NCBI GenBank assembly: GCA_035472475.1
Contig: DATIPA010000073.1
Coordinates: forward strand, 1 to 26,179
Length of the DNA: 26,179 nt
DNA from: JAFAXD01 sp035472475
GTDB taxonomy: Bacteria > Pseudomonadota > Alphaproteobacteria > Rhizobiales > Xanthobacteraceae
Direction of reading: 5' to 3'
Made by a program: the position numbers and the translations under genes. The stretch's first letter is position 1. Every line of letters starts with the position of its first letter. Positions 22,578 to 26,179 of the stretch are shown here, piece after piece. Under the pieces are notes generated by a model that had not been told where the DNA came from, made no database searches, and was given only the letters and a program-made list of their open reading frames with translations.

Positions 22578-23408
22578 CTAAACCGCGCGCACCTCCAGCG
22601 ATTGCAAAACCTGCCGCAGCGTTTGCCTGAGGTCTTCAGGCATTGCGATCTGCGGGACAGACCGATCAGGCTCGGCAGTCCCGAGGCTCAATTTGGGCGG
22701 CAGCCGATGGCGGGGCGCGGCAGCGGCAGCGCCCACGCCGGCGACCTGTTCAACCTCCTCGGTCTGGCGGCGTCCGAACGCAGATGAAAAAATCACGCGC
22801 GCGAGGACGCCTGCGAACGCCAGCGCCGCCGGAACGAGCAGGAGCATCCGCGATGGTTTCGACCCCGCGGACTTCGCGGCTTCCCTTGCGCTCGCCTGCG
22901 GTGCTGGCGCGGCTGCTTCACCAGCCTCGGCGGCTTGTGGCGCTGCGCTCGGGGACGCCGCCTCGACGTTGGCACGATACGCCATGGCTTGCTCGCCCGC
23001 GGCTGCTGGCGAATCCGGTGTCTGCGCGACAAACGCAACGGTTGGCGCCGGGTTGCTCGGCGCCCACGCCGATTGCGTTCTCGGCATCTCGGGTTCGCCT
23101 GGTTCTGACGGAGTTGATTGATCGACGGCGACCTGTGCCGACGGCGGCGCGGGTGGTTTTGCAGCCGCAGGTAGATTTGGCGACGCCGAGTGAACCGCCC
23201 GACCCGCCTCGCCAATGTACCAGCACTTGCGCTGCGTCGGTCGCTCCAACCGGTAATACCAATGGCTGCCCGCCGGCGCCGCCGCGTCCGGCGCCGCCAG
23301 ACACTCGTCGGCAGCCTGCACCGGGTTGTCGCTCAACACGAACCCGCACATGAACAGGAGGCCAGCGATCGCGGCCGACCTCGTCGCAATAAGATATTGG
23401 CTCACCAT
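22578..23408 (-). CDS. Hypothetical exported/membrane protein with Ala/Pro-rich linker
   Basis: A 276-residue protein. ATG 23406-23408 is chosen for the GGGGGAA 3 nt upstream and for the signal sequence that follows (SQYLIATRSAAIAGLLFMCG). Then come DECLAAPDAAAPAGSHWYYRLERPT and RKCWYIGEAGRAVH, a small domain with two Cys, a long Ala/Pro/Glu-rich linker (about residues 70-185), a second hydrophobic segment (RMLLLVPAALAFAGVLARVIF) and a cytoplasmic tail. The 'HWYYR.....RKCWY' block is one I recall from Bradyrhizobium-type proteins of unknown function. It forms its own unit. The low-complexity linker makes other frames look open here. Confidence 0.75.
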   Translation of the reverse strand: MVSQYLIATRSAAIAGLLFMCGFVLSDNPVQAADECLAAPDAAAPAGSHWYYRLERPTQRKCWYIGEAGRAVHSASPNLPAAAKPPAPPSAQVAVDQSTPSEPGEPEMPRTQSAWAPSNPAPTVAFVAQTPDSPAAAGEQAMAYRANVEAASPSAAPQAAEAGEAAAPAPQASAREAAKSAGSKPSRMLLLVPAALAFAGVLARVIFSSAFGRRQTEEVEQVAGVGAAAAAPRHRLPPKLSLGTAEPDRSVPQIAMPEDLRQTLRQVLQSLEVRAV

Positions 23409-23604
23409 GGTTCCCCCAAACCGATCGAACGGCATCCCCAGTTTGACCGCCGTCCCGATCGTCCACCCGCAAAATCTCTTCGCTGAATCTGGTCTCAATA
23501 GGTCGCAAATTCGACATTCAGAAGGGCACGGCGGCACGCAGATCCGAAAACGGTTCGATAGTACTGGTGCGAGCCGATGCTGCGAGTCTAAGGCGCTGCG
23601 GCGA

Positions 23605-23994
23605 TCAGCTGCGACGCGCGTCGGACATGCGCCCAATTCGGGCCGCGCAAGTTCTCGACCTTTCCAGATAAGCGCGGGCCGCGCGCCGGGCCGATGGAAT
23701 AAGCCGGCTTCCATCGTACGCGGACGAAGCGTGCAAATCGATGCGGTGCAGGTCATCGATCCGCTCGCCACCGTCGGCAATCGGGAAGCAGAGGACGTGG
23801 CCGCTGATGCGATCCTTGACCCAGATCTCGCGGTCGTCCTGGAACTCCAATAAGAACGGTTCATCGTCAAGCAGCGTCACGTGGCCCTCATACGTTGTCC
23901 GTTGATCGATCACTGATGCTTCAAGCGCGAGAGGCGCGGGAATCGCACGCCCTTCCCGAGGCGGCTCGCGGTGCACCCACCAATCGAATCGCAA
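23605..23994 (-). CDS. Hypothetical protein, uncertain start
   Basis: The open frame runs from GTG 24081, but the first 29 codons overlap a small ORF with a far better ribosome binding site, so the TTG at 23994 is offered as the start (129 residues). The central part, TYEGHVTLLDDEPFLLEFQDDREIWVKDRISGHVLCF, looks like a beta-rich domain; the end (SARRAARAYLERSRT) is helical and basic. No family recognised. Both start and reality are uncertain. Confidence 0.42.
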   Translation of the reverse strand: MRFDWWVHREPPREGRAIPAPLALEASVIDQRTTYEGHVTLLDDEPFLLEFQDDREIWVKDRISGHVLCFPIADGGERIDDLHRIDLHASSAYDGSRLIPSARRAARAYLERSRTCAARIGRMSDARRS

Positions 23995-24002
23995 ACGTCC
24001 GG

Positions 24003-24113
24003 TCAGAGCCCGTACTTTGCGATCGTCGACACCGTCATAACGAGCGCCGACATAGCCGCGAACTCTGCGGCAGCAACCCACAGCCGCCGAAGAGCGGAAT
24101 ACCGGTTATTCAT
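24003..24113 (-). CDS. 36-residue membrane peptide with strong ribosome binding site
   Basis: ATG 24111-24113 is preceded by GTGGGGGATTCC, a strong Shine-Dalgarno at good spacing. The product is MNNRYSALRRLWVAAAEFAA followed by MSALVMTVSTIAKYGL, a basic N-terminus and one likely membrane helix. It is followed by the frame at 23605-23994, perhaps cotranscribed. No family recognised. The RBS is the main support. Confidence 0.5.
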   Translation of the reverse strand: MNNRYSALRRLWVAAAEFAAMSALVMTVSTIAKYGL

Positions 24114-24129
24114 GGAATCCCCCACCACG

Positions 24130-24456
24130 TTACCCCAGCGGGAAAGTTAACGCCGCCGGGAGTGAATGGTTCCACCGGTTTTGGTCAGCATTGGGGGTCG
24201 CGGATAGCGGCGAGATCGCATATCCCGATAGGATGCCGCTGACCAGCGCCTGCCAAGTGACCCGGCGCCTCCAGGTCTCGGGACCGACGGGTCCGTTGGC
24301 GGTCAGATCCTTCCTGGTCTGGAACGCCTTCACGGCGGCGTCGGCCTGCGGGCCGAAGATTCCATCGACCGCGATCGCGTGACCGCGTGCCCGCAACAGA
24401 TCCTGCAGCGTCCAGACCGGGTGGCCGTTCGACCCCGAGGCAGTGACGGGTCGCGC
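24130..24456 (-). pseudogene. Truncated peptidoglycan-binding domain
   Basis: The open stretch after an in-frame TAG (24457-24459) encodes GHPVWTLQDLLRARGHAIAV, then DGIFGPQADAAVKAFQ and NGPVGPETW, a clear PG_binding_1 domain. No ATG or GTG precedes the domain in frame; the first possible start is a TTG at 24396 inside helix one. The C-terminal part after WRRR does not look like a protein domain. I read it as a remnant of a secreted or lytic-enzyme gene, although a TTG-started short protein cannot be excluded. Confidence 0.55.
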
Positions 24457-24581
24457 CTAGTGATCGGTCACACATCGATCGAAGCGGATTGTCGGGCTGC
24501 GCGGGGAACAGCGGTCGGCGGCTGGCGGTCTCGAGGGCGGATGTTGCCGCACCGGGCGCATTCCGGTATTTCAGGGCCGAC

Positions 24582-24658
24582 GCGCCCGTAGCTCAGCTGG
24601 ATAGAGCGTTGCCCTCCGAAGGCAAAGGTCAGAGGTTCGAATCCCCTCGGGCGCGCCA
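24582..24658 (+). tRNA. tRNA-Arg (anticodon CCG)
   Basis: A 77-nt tRNA with encoded CCA. The acceptor stem GCGCCCG (24582-24588) pairs with CGGGCGC (24648-24654), discriminator G 24655. The D arm has AGCTCAGCTGGATAGAGC, the anticodon stem TTGCC/GGCAA holds loop CTCCGAA (anticodon CCG), and the T arm has GAGGTTCGAATCCCCTC-type pairing. TTGCCG (24544-24549) and TATTTC (24567-24572) with a 17-bp spacer could be its promoter. Confidence 0.97.
24630..24658 (+). other. Probable attachment site (tRNA 3' end)
   Basis: Tyrosine recombinases of this type commonly integrate into the 3' half of tRNA genes and restore it. The integrase gene begins about 100 bp beyond the CCA, so the T arm and acceptor end are the likely att core at the left boundary. 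The second att copy would be outside the window; exact limits are inferred. Confidence 0.55.
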
Positions 24659-24704
24659 GCGTTTCTTTAAGCTCTTGCAATTCCTGAAAGATTAGAAATT
24701 CCAG

Positions 24705-24732
24705 TTGGTTGAGCCTGCCGCACTGGTATAAC
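24705..24732 (+). promoter_or_regulatory. Candidate integrase promoter
   Basis: TTGGTT (24705-24710), 16 bp, TATAAC (24727-24732). The leader to ATG 24748/24760 is short. The -10 is good, the -35 fair. Confidence 0.4.
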
Positions 24733-24759
24733 GCGGTGGTATCAACAATGCGGGTAAGC

Positions 24760-26179
24760 ATGTCTCTGTTCCGAAATGAACACGGTGTCTGGTGCGTCAG
24801 AAAGAAGGTGCCGAAGACACTTGAGCAAGCGGTGGCGATAGTCCTCGGCAACGGCAAGAAGCGCCAGCCATGGCTACAGCGGTCCCTGAGGACGAAGGAC
24901 AAGCGCGAGGCCCAGCGGCTCGCACCTCCGGTACTGATGGAGTTTGATCGCATCCTCGCCGATGCAGAAGCCCTGATCGCCGAGAGACCGCTGCGGACTA
25001 CGCTCGACCGCCGCGAGATTGAACGCATAGCGGACTTCTTCTACACCAGCGAACTTGCAGGGGACGAAGAGACGCGCCGCGAGGGCGGGTCCGAGGCGCT
25101 GTTCCAAGACGTAGCAAGGCAACTCACCGATGCAGGAGTAGCATTCAACACGCCCTACAGTATCGGGGCGGTGCCTGAGTTTGGTCTCTCTGCTCGTGAG
25201 ATGGACAAAATCGGCCGGTCGATCGAGACGGCTCTCCCGGCTGCACAGAGCGCGCTCGCGAGAGGCGACATCTCGATGATGCGTTGGGAAGTCGATGAGC
25301 TTCTCAAGCTCTTTCGGATCAACCTCGACCCCAAGTCGTCAGCATATCGGGAGCTGGGCATCGAGGTATTGAAACGGTTCGTTCAATCACTGCAAGCGGT
25401 GGAACGACGGCAGAAGGGCGAGGTAGTCGAGACGCCTACTCTTGTCGAACCCCAAGAGACCGTCAGCCCCTCGTCCGGGAGCCTCCGTGCGGCCTACGAG
25501 GGCTGGAAGAAATCGAGAAACCCCTCCCCCACCACGCTTCGCGAGTTCACATACGCTATCGACCGCTTTGTCGAGCTGCATGGCGACATGGCCGTGGTGA
25601 AGATCACCCGCAGACACGTCCTACAGCTTCGTGAGGCGCTCCAGGAATTGCCGGTCCGCCGCGCTGGGAAGTTACGCAATGCAGGGCTACCCGAGCTGGT
25701 CGAGTGGTCGAAGGAACATCCACGTGCGCAGAAGGTCTCAGCCGCTACCGTCAATAAGTTGCTCGGAGGTGTGCAGGCCGTTGGCCTGTGGGCTCGCGAC
25801 AACGGCCTGATCCCGGATGATGTTCCATGGGCGGATCCGTTCGCGAACATGCGCCTGCCCGAAGACAAGCCATCAAGAGAACCTTGGCAGCCTGAGGAGC
25901 TTCGGTTGCTCTTCACGTCACCTGTATTTGCTGACGGGGCACGACCGACCGCCGGTCGCGGAGAGGCCGCATACTGGCTACCGTTGCTCGGGCTATTCAC
26001 GGGCGCCCGCCTTGGCGAACTCGCACCACTCACAGCGGCGGATGTGACCATTGATGAGACTACCCAAATCCCGATGATCACGATCCGCGAGGACGCGGAG
26101 GAGGGTCGCCGATTGAAGACCCCTGGTTCAGCGCGTGTGGTGCCCGTCCATCCTGAGTTAGTTCGCATCGGGTTCTTGC
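24760..26179 (+). CDS. Site-specific tyrosine recombinase/integrase (partial, C-terminus off window)
   Basis: The frame is open from ATG 24760 (an ATG at 24748 adds MRVS) to the window edge, at least 473 residues. It starts MSLFRNEHGVWCVRKKVPKT, resembling the DUF6538 segment found at the N-terminus of some integrases, then SLRTKDKREAQRLA. A long central region follows, then a SAM-like core-binding domain (LRAAYEGWKKSRNPSPTTLREFTYAI...). The catalytic domain shows GLFTGARLGELAPL with the first catalytic Arg (417) and RLKTPGSARVVPVHPEL with the beta-hairpin Lys (453). The HxxR and Tyr motifs lie outside. At about 200 residues before the core-binding domain it is longer than lambda Int. Its lower GC and more mixed codons than its neighbours suggest horizontal origin. 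Confidence 0.93.
   Translation, partial: MSLFRNEHGVWCVRKKVPKTLEQAVAIVLGNGKKRQPWLQRSLRTKDKREAQRLAPPVLMEFDRILADAEALIAERPLRTTLDRREIERIADFFYTSELAGDEETRREGGSEALFQDVARQLTDAGVAFNTPYSIGAVPEFGLSAREMDKIGRSIETALPAAQSALARGDISMMRWEVDELLKLFRINLDPKSSAYRELGIEVLKRFVQSLQAVERRQKGEVVETPTLVEPQETVSPSSGSLRAAYEGWKKSRNPSPTTLREFTYAIDRFVELHGDMAVVKITRRHVLQLREALQELPVRRAGKLRNAGLPELVEWSKEHPRAQKVSAATVNKLLGGVQAVGLWARDNGLIPDDVPWADPFANMRLPEDKPSREPWQPEELRLLFTSPVFADGARPTAGRGEAAYWLPLLGLFTGARLGELAPLTAADVTIDETTQIPMITIREDAEEGRRLKTPGSARVVPVHPELVRIGFL

Noticed and set aside
22643..23353. Several open frames in the linker region of the exported protein
   Set aside because: They arise from Ala/Pro-rich low-complexity coding sequence and have no signals of their own.

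Overview
The window looks like a chromosome segment of a GC-rich alphaproteobacterium, most likely Hyphomicrobiales in the Bradyrhizobium / Xanthobacteraceae neighbourhood. Clues are the codon use, a TRAP transporter cluster, small proteins of a kind I recall from Bradyrhizobium (DUF768-like, ribbon-helix-helix, an 'MSDANEYRERAQRC' type), an AsnO-type amidotransferase, and dispersed palindromes built on CGAACTTCG and on TGCCCGCG..CGCGGGCA. This placement is inference; no rRNA or other phylogenetic marker is present.

Layout. 1-4.7 kb is catabolic: a partial LLM flavin oxidoreductase and an SDR on the minus strand, diverging from a glutaryl-CoA dehydrogenase and a TauE/SafE permease on the plus strand, then a kynurenine-formamidase-like hydrolase and an ABM-fold monooxygenase on the minus strand. 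4.8-9.0 kb is a minus-strand TRAP operon (dctP, dctQ, dctM) ending in a Gfo/Idh/MocA dehydrogenase, with an amidohydrolase diverging from it at 9.2-10.0 kb; together these suggest uptake and oxidation of a sugar acid, lactone or similar organic acid. 10.3-13.9 kb has mtnA, an alpha/beta hydrolase, a DUF768-like gene, a second copy of the mtnA 3' end, and an MBL-fold protein. 14.0-18.4 kb has a relic of a possible insertion-sequence end, an RHH regulator, a DUF6152/DUF6644-like pair, a soluble class III adenylate cyclase with a zinc ribbon, and several small proteins. 18.5-22.4 kb has an N-acetylglutaminylglutamine amidotransferase without its usual partner and a flavin-dependent monooxygenase. 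22.6-24.5 kb has poorly characterised secreted or small proteins and a broken peptidoglycan-binding domain. At 24.58 kb a tRNA-Arg(CCG) is followed at once by a large tyrosine recombinase that runs off the right edge, so the right end is probably the start of an integrated island.

I did not find a clear new multi-gene system. The best leads are structural: a head-to-head pair of palindromes splitting dctP from dctQM, a duplicated mtnA 3' end flanking a two-gene insert, two adjacent 6-4-6 dyads at 17.95-18.0 kb, the orphan asnO, and the island boundary at the tRNA. No CRISPR array, rRNA or recognisable riboswitch was seen. Most of the island cargo lies outside the window.
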